A stretch of DNA of 44,159 nt from JAVBQU01 sp031548675 (GCA_031548675.1 JAVBQU010000041.1:1-44159), one strand, 5' to 3'; positions 16,044 to 24,136 are shown, counted from the first letter of the stretch. The notes: a model not told the origin generated them from the letters alone. Translations and numbers: made by a program.

Positions 16044-17195
16044 TTAAGGCTCATTAGCCCCAACAGTGGTTCTATTATATTCTTTTGTATCTCCTTTGCA
16101 TCCGGTTGCTACAATTCTTACCCATAATACTTCTCCCCAAGTTACATCACTTGTATTCCAAGGGAGAAAATGAGAACCATCATAACCTACAGATATATTT
16201 TGTTGGCTATAGGTAAGATACCAGTCTCTACTCGGATTTAAACGATATACATATAAATTATATCGATTAACATTGGCAAGTATTACTCTTATAGGTTTTC
16301 CGGGCACACAATAAGAAATAGGAAGTTCGTTGCACAAAACATCGCAATCTCCGGCTATGGTACTTTTTTTCATGGTCGATTTGGTGGTTACCGAAGTGCC
16401 TGCCGGGATTTCGGTATTAGCTAAAAACTCTATATCTCCTGCCGAAACCAATTCTACATCGCCGATTAATCGGGTGTTCTCTATGCTTATGCCTTCCAAT
16501 GCAACGGAATAAGGTGGAACCGTAGTACCATCGTAAGCGATTTTATTAGGCGCCGAGCGGTCGCACGAAGGGCAGGAACCTCCGCAATCTACAGCTTCTT
16601 CATCTTCATCTTGTATACAATTGGAGCAATGTGCGGGTGGCTTGAAATGGAAACAATAGGCAATTCCGGACCCAAAAGACATGTCATAATAGCTTTTATG
16701 AAAATGATCAGTTGTATGGGCATTATATACATTTTTTCCTCCGGGTCCCGTCCCAGCACAAAATGTAGAATGAATATAAGGAAAATCTGAAGAACCATAC
16801 AACACCACATCTCCCATTTCCATTTCGCTAGATTCTGTTCTATAATCGGATTCTGTAGATTTTTTCAGAATATATTTTGTCAATTGGTATTTGTTTAAAT
16901 GGTCGTGTAAATTTTGTACAGTCTTAATGCATTTTTTTGTATCTACTCCCTTTCCATTTCCATCTCCTCCTTTTGATAAATCCAATCCCCCCGCTTTTAA
17001 GCATTGGGATACAAAATTTGCACAATCTCCTCCTTGTCCTGTATAATCGAAATAATCTTTATTACGCCCTAATGCCCATTGGTCGGAATATCTTGTAGCA
17101 GCTTCTCTGTCATAATTCTGGCTATGTACAAAAAATATACCAACGACATAGCATATTATACATGCTAATATTCTATTTATAATGTTATTTTTCAT
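16044..17195 (-). CDS. Exported amidase-domain (Amidase_6, NlpC/P60-like) protein with cysteine-rich and beta-rich C terminus
   Basis: A 383-residue exported protein. The signal peptide is about residues 1-26 (ending FVHSQ). An Amidase_6 domain follows (about 27-182): GGDCANFVSQCLKAGG with catalytic Cys58, candidate His142 in YIHSTF, and YNAHTTDH around 158-164. Such domains cut amide bonds, probably in peptidoglycan peptides. Next is a cysteine cluster, CSNCIQDEDEEAVDCGGSCP (190-209), like the short calcium/metal-type 'DxDEExVDCGG' motif of surface proteins. About 150 beta-rich residues end the protein. ATG 17195 is chosen over TTG 17201, and the gene overlaps the stop of the upstream HEAT gene by 11 bases, implying translational coupling. 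No T9SS domain is obvious. Confidence 0.82.
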   Translation of the reverse strand: MKNNIINRILACIICYVVGIFFVHSQNYDREAATRYSDQWALGRNKDYFDYTGQGGDCANFVSQCLKAGGLDLSKGGDGNGKGVDTKKCIKTVQNLHDHLNKYQLTKYILKKSTESDYRTESSEMEMGDVVLYGSSDFPYIHSTFCAGTGPGGKNVYNAHTTDHFHKSYYDMSFGSGIAYCFHFKPPAHCSNCIQDEDEEAVDCGGSCPSCDRSAPNKIAYDGTTVPPYSVALEGISIENTRLIGDVELVSAGDIEFLANTEIPAGTSVTTKSTMKKSTIAGDCDVLCNELPISYCVPGKPIRVILANVNRYNLYVYRLNPSRDWYLTYSQQNISVGYDGSHFLPWNTSDVTWGEVLWVRIVATGCKGDTKEYNRTTVGANEP

Positions 17196-18174
17196 AATCA
17201 ACTTTGTATTTTTTATTATTTTTGATGATTACTTCTCCTTTTTTTTCAGTTACCTCCGCTTCCACTTCAGTGTCTTCTAAAATATCCCTAGCCCGACTTC
17301 GAACTATCCGAGATTTATCATTAATATATCTATCCATGATAATATCAAAACATTCCTTTGTCCCTATGGCTGCAAGTCCTGATAATGCTCCACTGCGTCC
17401 ATATTCATCTTCATCATTCAAAAAGATTTTCAATATAGGAAATGATGTTTCAGAATCTCCTAATTCAGCCAAACGTTGGGCATAACGGCAGCGGATAGTT
17501 TCATCATTGGTAGTTAATAAAACCTTTTTGAAATATGTTTTGGCGATATCTCCACCTAAAGTAAAATAGGCGTACTCGCAAGAACTGCAATTCTGCAATG
17601 TTGTTGGAAAGCAATATTTTTGAAGTAATTGAAGACTGTGTTTACTTTCTCCCATGCCGATTAAGGTTGCAGCCAAAGTTGAACCTTCTGCCGGAGACAA
17701 GTCCTTTTGAGAATATTTAATGAGCATGGGGATAGATTGCTTGGATTGGGCTCCATTCATATACTGTATGGCAGAGATACGGTTGTGTTCGCAGGTATCA
17801 GTTAAGACCACCTGTTCTAAAAAACGCATATTTTCAGGGCAGCTTGAACGACCCAAAGCATCAATGAAAAAACTTTTTTCTTCACTATCTTTAGATTCGT
17901 TATATTTAGCTATCAATCTTGTGCGCCATTCTTTATTCTCTTTCCTGTCACAATTTGTATCTCTCCTCTCTGCTCTGATTTCTTCAATGCTATTTAAATA
18001 GTCCTGCCTTGAATTCTTATATTTTTCGGGCTTACCGATTTTAAGTACCTTAGCCCCTATAATTTTAGCAGTAGTATCTTTCTTTTGTACTTTATCTTGT
18101 TCCTGCTTGCCCACCTGAGCAAGCAGCATGCAAGGCAGGCAAGATAATATCAATATGTTGAGTAATTTTTTCAT
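17185..18174 (-). CDS. Exported HEAT-repeat protein
   Basis: A 329-residue protein with a signal peptide (about 1-19, MKKLLNILILSCLPCMLLAQ; Cys15 is a weak lipobox candidate). A charged region of about 90 residues precedes helical repeats from about 95 to 300: FFIDALGRSS, ISAIQYMNGAQS, AEGSTLAATLIGMGE, CRYAQRLAELGD and RSGALSGLAAIGT are typical HEAT/PBS-type A and B helices. Several cysteines lie in the middle (TLQNCSSCEYAY), which could form disulphides outside the cytoplasm. HEAT arrays usually bind other proteins; no enzyme domain is seen. It is the middle gene of three, 15 bases after the S74 gene and overlapping the amidase gene by 11, so a scaffold role for the neighbours is plausible inference. 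Confidence 0.75.
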   Translation of the reverse strand: MKKLLNILILSCLPCMLLAQVGKQEQDKVQKKDTTAKIIGAKVLKIGKPEKYKNSRQDYLNSIEEIRAERRDTNCDRKENKEWRTRLIAKYNESKDSEEKSFFIDALGRSSCPENMRFLEQVVLTDTCEHNRISAIQYMNGAQSKQSIPMLIKYSQKDLSPAEGSTLAATLIGMGESKHSLQLLQKYCFPTTLQNCSSCEYAYFTLGGDIAKTYFKKVLLTTNDETIRCRYAQRLAELGDSETSFPILKIFLNDEDEYGRSGALSGLAAIGTKECFDIIMDRYINDKSRIVRSRARDILEDTEVEAEVTEKKGEVIIKNNKKYKVDYEK

Positions 18175-18189
18175 AATCTGTTTTCCTTT

Positions 18190-19329
18190 CTATTCCGTTA
18201 AAATCATTCTTTTAGTATCCACCAGTTCATTATCTATGACTAAAGTATATAGGTACATACCCGCTTTAAATTCCCTGCCCAGTATGTTTGTGCTGCCTTC
18301 CCCTTGAGAGTTAATAGCAATATGCTTTAGCTGTTTGCCTTGCAGGTCGTAAATAAACAAAGCCGCAGTTTTAGCATCCTTAGGAATAAAATAACCAATA
18401 CGAGTCTCTTGGCTAAACGGATTAGGCATATTTTGGTCTAAACGGGCAGCAGTAACCACATCACTTAAATTAGCCTGCCCCATATTGCCATTATCCATAC
18501 CCGTACTTTTCTTGGGAGCTTTACCATTATTGCTACAGCAGTTGTTTTGATAATAAGCCAGCTCCGTTTTTAAAGTTTGCATCTCTTGAGTTTGGGCATC
18601 CATAGCTTTACTTAAGTCTTGCACCGCTTGGAGCAGATAAGGAACCAATCCTACATAATTTACCGTGTATAATTTAGAATCAGGATCCTGTTTTACCAAT
18701 TTCGGATAAATATCCATAAGCTCCTGAGCAAGTACCCCCGCCTGATCCTTTCCCTCTTCAATAGAAATATTTCTAATAGTTTCATTATTAATCGAATCAT
18801 ACAGTTTCTCATCCATGTCATAAGTATATACTTTGATTAGATTAAGTTTGTTTGCTTTCTTTACATCCAAAGGCTTAATATTTTTCTTCACATTTTTATC
18901 AGAAAGTTGGTATAAACTACCATAATACAAATTACTTGTATAAATAGCCGCAAAACGGCTATCCGATCTACCCAAATAAGAAGAAGAGCCGATAGGAACC
19001 AAAGCCGCTTCATTAACTACAATATCAGGAAAATATCCGGTTGAAAATTTGATTACCTTAAACCCCATTCCGCTAATTGGATACATTAAAATATCCCCAT
19101 TAAGCATAGAAGTACCATTAACCTTTAATCTTTCCGTAGTTGTAGGAGTCGTTCCGATACCGATATTGCCATTAAAAAAAGAATTCCCCGTTAATTTAAA
19201 TTTCTCGGTTGAAGTCGGGTCTGTCCCGATTCCAATATTGCTGTTACTACCTACTTTCAATTGAGCTTGTACGCTTACGCCTATGATTAAGCATAATGTC
19301 ATTAAAAAATACTTGTTTCTGTTTTTCAT
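18190..19329 (-). CDS. Surface protein with S74-type endosialidase chaperone domain and T9SS type A sorting domain
   Basis: A 379-residue exported protein. Signal peptide 1-22 (VQAQ). Two tandem 24-residue repeats at 31-54 and 55-78 start NIGIGT. An intramolecular chaperone (peptidase S74) domain spans about 141-262: SDKNVKKNI gives Ser143 and Lys148 as the candidate self-cleavage dyad, then AGVLAQELMDIYP, VNYVGLVPYLLQAVQDL and a coiled coil. A cysteine pair and a Gly/Asn-rich linker precede a T9SS type A domain at 297-379 (LDQNMPNPF, then GKQL, FKAGMYLYTL and the MILTE end). S74 domains trimerise fibres and may cut themselves off; the T9SS domain directs export across the outer membrane. It is first of three genes; its promoter is probably at 19476-19505. 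Confidence 0.88.
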   Translation of the reverse strand: MKNRNKYFLMTLCLIIGVSVQAQLKVGSNSNIGIGTDPTSTEKFKLTGNSFFNGNIGIGTTPTTTERLKVNGTSMLNGDILMYPISGMGFKVIKFSTGYFPDIVVNEAALVPIGSSSYLGRSDSRFAAIYTSNLYYGSLYQLSDKNVKKNIKPLDVKKANKLNLIKVYTYDMDEKLYDSINNETIRNISIEEGKDQAGVLAQELMDIYPKLVKQDPDSKLYTVNYVGLVPYLLQAVQDLSKAMDAQTQEMQTLKTELAYYQNNCCSNNGKAPKKSTGMDNGNMGQANLSDVVTAARLDQNMPNPFSQETRIGYFIPKDAKTAALFIYDLQGKQLKHIAINSQGEGSTNILGREFKAGMYLYTLVIDNELVDTKRMILTE

Positions 19330-19376
19330 AGTTCTTTGTTTTTGATTGTTTGATTACTGAAATTTAAAATAAGAGA

Positions 19377-19405
19377 CTAGCTGAAAGTACATGCTCTTCA
19401 GCTAG
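19377..19405 (-). other. Leader hairpin upstream of the S74 operon
   Basis: CTAGCTGAA and TTCAGCTAG arms (9 bp, perfect) enclose an 11-base loop in the predicted 5' untranslated region, about 50 bases before the start codon. It has no U run suited to termination, so it may be a stability or control element. It matches no riboswitch that I recognise. Confidence 0.45.
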
Positions 19406-19475
19406 GGGTTTGGATTGTTTTTACTTAAAGTATAAATGTTGAAATGTTTTTTAAAAACCATGCAATTTAGATTAG

Positions 19476-19505
19476 CAAAAATACAAATTAAAATTTAACC
19501 GCAAA
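19476..19505 (-). promoter_or_regulatory. Probable promoter of the S74-HEAT-amidase operon
   Basis: On the minus strand, TTTG at 19505-19502, 18 bases, then TATTTTTG at 19483-19476 followed by C. The spacing is slightly short of 19-20 but acceptable. The long leader contains the hairpin at 19377-19405. Confidence 0.5.
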
Positions 19506-19653
19506 GAAAATATGTAAAAATAAATTATGTATTGTAAAATAAGACAAAAGTATTTTTAGATTTGGGATATGCTTTATAGTCTGATTTGGTATTTCAAAAA
19601 AGGCTTATTTTCTTGTATTTAGCCGACTTGTTTACCAATATTGTTATTTGTAC

Positions 19654-19661
19654 TACCTTTG
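19654..19661 (+). promoter_or_regulatory. -7 promoter element of the MATE gene
   Basis: TACCTTTG followed by C, an exact -7 consensus. A TTG at 19628-19630 is 23 bases upstream, a weak -33. The leader would be about 17 bases and contains no ATG, which supports the TTG start at 19682. Confidence 0.6.
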
Positions 19662-19681
19662 CAAACTAATTTTTACCGATT

Positions 19682-21031
19682 TTGACAGGAACCGTAGATT
19701 TAACCCAAGGGAACATATTAAAACGCTTGATTAAGCTCAGCGTTCCGCTTATGTTGGCGTCGTTTATCCAGATGACTTATAACCTTGCCAACATTGTGTG
19801 GCTGGGGCGTATCGGTAGCGAGCCTGTAGCAGCTGTCGGGGCAGCTTATTTCTTTGTTTGGATTGCCACCGGTTTAAGCCTGATTACCAAAGTGGGAGCT
19901 GAAGTAAGTGTAGCACAATCATTAGGGGCAGGAAAAATTAATAATGCACGCTCGTATGCTTCTCAAACCCTTACATTATCCCTAATCATCGGATTGGCTT
20001 ACGGAGTATTTGTATTCTGTTTGGCAGATATTTTTATACCGTTTTTTCATCTTTCAGATAAAATTGCCTCTGAATCTGTATCTTACCTCCGGATTTACAC
20101 TTTTTGTTTTCCTTTTAGTTTTATGATCCTTACTTTTATGGGTATTTGTAATGGGTCGGGAAAAACTACTATCCCATTGATTGTAACAGGCTGCGGATTA
20201 GCCTTAAATATTATACTGGATCCATTTCTGATTTATGGAATTGGCTTTTTTCCGGAATTAGGCATCGAAGGTGCTGCCATTGCTTCGGTCATATCACAAG
20301 CTGTAGTATTATGTATTTATATAGTTTTGTTTAGGCAGAAAAATTTTCTCTTTCGAAACTTTGTATTCTTTTCGCGTATCAGCAAGCAATTATATTCCCG
20401 CATTTTCCATTTAGGATTTCCGGGAGCTATACAAAGTATTATTTTTGCTTTTATTTCTATGAATTTAGCCCGGATTGCTTCTATTCACGGCGGACATATA
20501 GCCATGATGACCCAAACCATGGGAGGACAGATTGAAGCTATTTCATGGATGACGGCTCAAGGGGTATGCACAGCTTTGGGAGCTTTTGTGGGGCAGAATT
20601 ATGGTGCCCGGCACTTTGACCGTATAAAGAAAGCGTATTACCGTACACTTTGGTTAATGATAGGTTTTGGGAGCGTGGTAAGTACAATTTTCATACTTTT
20701 CGGAGGTCATATTTTTTATTTCTTTGTACCAGAGAAGGCTGTAATTGTTTCAGGAGCATCATATTTGATGATTTTGGGCTTTTCACAAATATTTATGCTT
20801 ACTGAATTTACAGCGCAAGGTGCATTTAATGGAATAGGAAATACTCTGCCGCCTGCCATTCAAAGCATTGCATTTAATCTTTTACGAATTCCGTTGGCTA
20901 TGTTTTTAGCGACTACTTCTTTAGGTATCTTAGGGGTTTGGTGGGCAATTTCTATTACCAGTATTTGTAAAGGAATCGTACTTCCGTCGTGGTTTATATT
21001 TGCTTTTTCTAGAAAACAAAAATCTATATAA
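19682..21031 (+). CDS. MATE family multidrug/toxin exporter
   Basis: A 449-residue inner-membrane protein with about 12 hydrophobic helices in two related halves. The start LTQGNILKRLIKLSVPLMLA, then YNLANIVWLGRIGSEPVAAVG, is the standard MATE N terminus. AQGVCTALGAFVGQNYGA is the matching element of the second half. These transporters expel drugs or metabolites in exchange for sodium or protons; the substrate cannot be read here. The start is TTG 19682. No ATG occurs near it, and the -7 box lies only about 20 bases upstream, so the unusual start is well supported. It is monocistronic, with a new promoter ahead of the following glycosyltransferase gene. Confidence 0.92.
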   Translation: MTGTVDLTQGNILKRLIKLSVPLMLASFIQMTYNLANIVWLGRIGSEPVAAVGAAYFFVWIATGLSLITKVGAEVSVAQSLGAGKINNARSYASQTLTLSLIIGLAYGVFVFCLADIFIPFFHLSDKIASESVSYLRIYTFCFPFSFMILTFMGICNGSGKTTIPLIVTGCGLALNIILDPFLIYGIGFFPELGIEGAAIASVISQAVVLCIYIVLFRQKNFLFRNFVFFSRISKQLYSRIFHLGFPGAIQSIIFAFISMNLARIASIHGGHIAMMTQTMGGQIEAISWMTAQGVCTALGAFVGQNYGARHFDRIKKAYYRTLWLMIGFGSVVSTIFILFGGHIFYFFVPEKAVIVSGASYLMILGFSQIFMLTEFTAQGAFNGIGNTLPPAIQSIAFNLLRIPLAMFLATTSLGILGVWWAISITSICKGIVLPSWFIFAFSRKQKSI

Positions 21032-21079
21032 ACTCATCTTTAAATATTTAGTATAGATTTATCTTAAAAAAATAATTTC

Positions 21080-21087
21080 TACCTTTG
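21080..21087 (+). promoter_or_regulatory. -7 promoter element of the glycosyltransferase pair
   Basis: TACCTTTG followed by C, an exact -7 match, 19 bases before the ATG at 21107. No clear -33 TTTG is present at the usual distance. The leader would be about 15 bases. Confidence 0.55.
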
Positions 21088-21106
21088 CATCAAAATCCCA
21101 TAAATA

Positions 21107-21874
21107 ATGAAAATTTCGGCTGTCATTATCACATATAATGAAGAACAAAACATTGGCAGATGTTTAGATTCGTTGCAGGAAATTGCAGACGAAATTATTG
21201 TGCTGGATAGTCATTCGACAGACCAAACACAAGAAATATGTAAACTGTATTCTGTCCAATTTCATTCACAACCGTTTAAAGGATTTATTCAACAAAAAAA
21301 CGATGCTATAGCTTTAGCCTCAAACGATTTCGTTTTATCTATTGATGCAGACGAAGCCATTTCCAACGAGCTTAAGAATTCAATCTTAGGACTTAAAAAG
21401 CAAGATATTCCTCAACATACAGCTTATATAGTAAATCGGCTGACGAATTATTGTGGTAAATGGATTCGCCATTCTGCATGGTATCCCGATTATCTAATCC
21501 GTATTTTCGACCGTAGAAAATGTGTGTTCGAGGGAAAATATATTCATGAAAAAGTTGTAGTTCCTGAAAACGATCTCATCGGAAAGCTTTCCGGAGATTT
21601 ATTGCATTATTCTTATAACTCTATTTCTGAACATATTGTAAGGGCTAACAAATATACGGATTTAACGGCTTTAGAAGCTTTCGAAAAAGGTAAAAAAGCT
21701 AGCCTTTTTTCTATTTTGGTGAACCCATCCGTCAAATTTTTCCGCAACTATATTATACGTTTAGGATTTTTAGACGGCTATTATGGATATACCATATGTC
21801 GTATTTCAGCTTTTGCCACCTATTTGAAATATGCGAAACTACGTCAACTCCAAAAACAAAAACACAATGGGTAA
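21107..21874 (+). CDS. Family 2 glycosyltransferase (LPS core WaaE/KdtX-like)
   Basis: A 255-residue GT-A enzyme. AVIITYNEEQNIGRCLDSL at the N terminus binds the nucleotide. Asp80-Ala81-Asp82 in LSIDADEAI is the metal-binding DxD. WIRHSAWYPDYLIRIFDR and KYIHEKVV are typical of the WaaE/KdtX branch, which adds a sugar to the inner core of lipopolysaccharide on the cytoplasmic side. Hydrophobic residues near the C terminus (SVKFFRNYIIRLGFLDGYYG) may associate with the membrane. Its stop overlaps the next gene's start by 8 bases, and that gene is a heptosyltransferase-like GT9, so the pair probably acts on the same LPS core. Confidence 0.88.
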   Translation: MKISAVIITYNEEQNIGRCLDSLQEIADEIIVLDSHSTDQTQEICKLYSVQFHSQPFKGFIQQKNDAIALASNDFVLSIDADEAISNELKNSILGLKKQDIPQHTAYIVNRLTNYCGKWIRHSAWYPDYLIRIFDRRKCVFEGKYIHEKVVVPENDLIGKLSGDLLHYSYNSISEHIVRANKYTDLTALEAFEKGKKASLFSILVNPSVKFFRNYIIRLGFLDGYYGYTICRISAFATYLKYAKLRQLQKQKHNG

Positions 21875-22838
21875 ACACTTTGTTTTGAGCAGGACAGATA
21901 GCATTGGCGATGTGGTTTTAACTCTGCCTCTTGCCGGAATATTGAAACAGCATTTTCCCGATTGCCATATTACTTTTTTGGGAATGCAATATACAAAAGC
22001 CATTGTCAGCTGCTCGCAATATATAGATGATTTTGTGGATTGGCATGAGTTATCTAAACTTTCTGAAAATGAACAAATAGATAGGCTAAGAAAATTAAGA
22101 ATAGATGTTTTTATTCATGTATTCCCTAAAAAAGAAATAGCCCGTCTGGCAAAAAAAGCAGGAATTCCTCAACGGATAGGAACTACCAATCGCTTGTATC
22201 ATTGGTTTACCTGTAACAAGCTGGTACGGTTTTCACGTAAAAAATCCGATTTGCACGAAGCCCAGTTAAATATCAAGTTATTAAAGCCTTTGGGAATTCA
22301 AACCCACTATTCTCTTGACGAATTAGCCGGATTTTACGGATTATCTCCGCAGGGGAAACTTCCTCATGAAATACAGCAGCTTATTGATTCTGAGAAAATA
22401 AATGTAGTATTGCATCCCAAATCGAAAGGCAGCGCAAGAGAGTGGGGATTAGATAATTTTGAACAGCTTATTACCTTGCTTCCGCAAGATAAATTCAATG
22501 TTTTTGTTTCAGGTACAGAGGCTGAGGGTGTTTTGTTTAGAGACCAATTAATTCGGCATAATCCTTTTGTACATGATATTTCAGGAAAACTTTCGCTGGA
22601 TGAACTTATTGTATTTATCAGTAAAATAGATGCCTTGATAGCGTGCAGCACAGGTCCGCTTCATATTGCGGCTGCATTAGGGAAAACAGCAGTCGGCATT
22701 TATCCGGTTCAACGCCCGATGCATCCCGGCAGATGGGCGCCTGTAGGGAAAAATGTATATGTTTTCGAAACCGAAGAGGTTAACCATTTATTACCTGTTT
22801 CCCCACAAGCCGTTATGAATATTTTAGTGAAAATATAA
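21867..22838 (+). CDS. Family 9 glycosyltransferase (heptosyltransferase-like)
   Basis: A GT-B fold enzyme of 323 residues related to WaaC/WaaF, which move ADP-heptose onto the LPS inner core. FVLSRTDSIGDVVLTLPLAG at the N terminus is the acceptor-side signature. HPKSKGSAREWGLDNFEQLI and STGPLHIAAALGKTAVGIYP are the donor-side motifs. ATG 21867 is chosen over the upstream ATG at 21831 because it begins MGKHFVLSRTDSIGD like relatives and gives an 8-base coupled overlap with the GT2 gene. The true donor may be another sugar. No terminator was seen, and a new operator-controlled promoter begins just after its end. Confidence 0.9.
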   Translation: MGKHFVLSRTDSIGDVVLTLPLAGILKQHFPDCHITFLGMQYTKAIVSCSQYIDDFVDWHELSKLSENEQIDRLRKLRIDVFIHVFPKKEIARLAKKAGIPQRIGTTNRLYHWFTCNKLVRFSRKKSDLHEAQLNIKLLKPLGIQTHYSLDELAGFYGLSPQGKLPHEIQQLIDSEKINVVLHPKSKGSAREWGLDNFEQLITLLPQDKFNVFVSGTEAEGVLFRDQLIRHNPFVHDISGKLSLDELIVFISKIDALIACSTGPLHIAAALGKTAVGIYPVQRPMHPGRWAPVGKNVYVFETEEVNHLLPVSPQAVMNILVKI

Positions 22839-22851
22839 TCTATAGGAAATT

Positions 22852-22904
22852 TTGTATTTTACAGAGTGCAAAAAGCGAATAAAATTGCATTTTATAGAAT
22901 ACAA
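22852..22904. promoter_or_regulatory. Double operator-like dyad ahead of the AAA ATPase gene
   Basis: Two 20-base elements, 22852-22871 and 22885-22904, are inverted relative to each other and match at 16 of 20 positions. Each is itself nearly palindromic (TTGyATT at one end, a form of rATrCAA at the other). Centres are 33 bases apart, about three helical turns. The downstream element covers the TTG of the probable -33 box, as expected for repression. Confidence 0.6.
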
Positions 22905-22916
22905 TTTATATCTTTG
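22885..22916 (+). promoter_or_regulatory. Promoter of the AAA ATPase gene
   Basis: ATTG with TTG at 22885-22887, a 21-base spacer, and TATCTTTG at 22909-22916 followed by C. It lies 17 bases before the start codon, with the -33 region inside an operator-like dyad. Confidence 0.65.
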
Positions 22917-22933
22917 CAAATAAATTTACAGAG

Positions 22934-24136
22934 ATGAAAACACTTTTTACGGTATTTCATAAGCATTTAGAACGTCTTGATAATAACTTTTGCCGGTATC
23001 TTTGCAATGATATTCGGTGGAATAATCGTTTGATAGGTATTCTTGGTTCAAGGGGTTGTGGAAAAACTACCTTGATGCTGCAACATATCAAACAAAAATA
23101 TGGTGAATTTCCCGAAGATGTTTTATATACTAGTTTGGATAATATTTGGTTCACAACCAATAAATTGTACGATTTGGCAAATCAATTTCAAACAATGGGA
23201 GGAAAGGCTTTGTTTTTGGACGAAGTTCATAAATATCCAGATTGGTCACGCGAAATCAAAAATATTTATGATGATTTTCCTGAGTTGAAAGTAGTTTTTA
23301 CAGGTTCTTCAATATTGGAAATTTTTAAGTCTGATGCCGATTTGAGCCGCCGTTCTATCCACTATCTGCTTCATGGCATGTCGTTTCGCGAATATTTAAT
23401 TTTTGAAGGTTTTCTTAACGCAGATACAAAACCGTATTCATTAGGTGAGCTTCTGGAAAACCATGTGGCTATAGCCCACAAGATTTGCAAACAGTTTAAA
23501 CCGGTCCCTCTGTTTAAAGAATATCTTAAATTTGGTTATTACCCATATTACAAAGAAGATAAAGAAACTTATCATGAACGGGTTTTGCAAACATTCAACA
23601 CTATTATTGAAAGTGATTTGCCAAATGTGGAAACCATTGATATTTATTCTATTCATAAAATTAAAAAGCTATTTTATATCCTTTCATCTTTAGTTCCATT
23701 TACACCCAATATTTCGAAATTAAGTACAGAATTAGATGTAACTCGTTTAACATTAATGAATTATTTGCATTATCTGCATAAATCGCAATCTATTATGCTG
23801 CTCGAAAAAGAAGCGTCGGGTATGAGCCGTATGGTAAAACCTGAAAAGATCTTTTTGCAAAATACAAATTATACTTATGCTTTAGATTCTGAAAAACCGG
23901 ATGTAGGAAATATGCGTGAAACATTCTTTTTTAATCAATTGGTAGTTAAGCATAAGGTAAATTATGCACAAGAAACCGATTTTAAAATCGATGGAAAATA
24001 TTATTTTGAAATTGGTGGAAAAAATAAGAAACAAAAGCAAATCGGTAAATTATCAAATGCATATTTGGCTGTAGATGATGTTGAAACTGGATTTAAAAAC
24101 GAAATTCCTTTATGGCTTTTTGGCTTTTTGTATTAA
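22934..24136 (+). CDS. AAA_14/DUF4143-type ATP-binding protein
   Basis: A 400-residue P-loop ATPase. Walker A is GSRGCGKTT (residues 38-46), Walker B ALFLDEVH (92-99), followed by a sensor-like VVFTGSS (120-126). The middle has SFREYL, typical of the AAA_14 family, then a winged-helix-like stretch (ISKLSTELDVTRLTLMNYL). The end has a DUF4143-like, restriction-endonuclease-fold-like segment (DFKIDGKYYFEIGGKNKKQK). Such proteins occur in many copies in Bacteroidota and archaea. Their role is unresolved, with suggestions including toxin-like, mobile or stress-related activity. It has a private promoter under a double dyad, suggesting tight or self-control. No partner gene is adjacent. Confidence 0.88.
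   Translation: MKTLFTVFHKHLERLDNNFCRYLCNDIRWNNRLIGILGSRGCGKTTLMLQHIKQKYGEFPEDVLYTSLDNIWFTTNKLYDLANQFQTMGGKALFLDEVHKYPDWSREIKNIYDDFPELKVVFTGSSILEIFKSDADLSRRSIHYLLHGMSFREYLIFEGFLNADTKPYSLGELLENHVAIAHKICKQFKPVPLFKEYLKFGYYPYYKEDKETYHERVLQTFNTIIESDLPNVETIDIYSIHKIKKLFYILSSLVPFTPNISKLSTELDVTRLTLMNYLHYLHKSQSIMLLEKEASGMSRMVKPEKIFLQNTNYTYALDSEKPDVGNMRETFFFNQLVVKHKVNYAQETDFKIDGKYYFEIGGKNKKQKQIGKLSNAYLAVDDVETGFKNEIPLWLFGFLY

Larger units (their letters stand above)
19330..19681. other. Divergent intergenic region between the S74 operon and the MATE gene
   Basis: 352 AT-rich bases. It holds a leader hairpin (19377-19405), the probable minus-strand promoter (19476-19505) giving a leader of about 140 bases for the S74 operon, and the MATE -7 box (19654-19661). 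About 150 bases between the two promoters show nothing I can name. Confidence 0.6.

Noticed and set aside
22934..24136. A defence or toxin system built around the AAA ATPase
   Set aside because: No nuclease, toxin, antitoxin or methylase partner is adjacent; the flanking genes have envelope-type functions. Only the operator-like dyads are retained as a finding.
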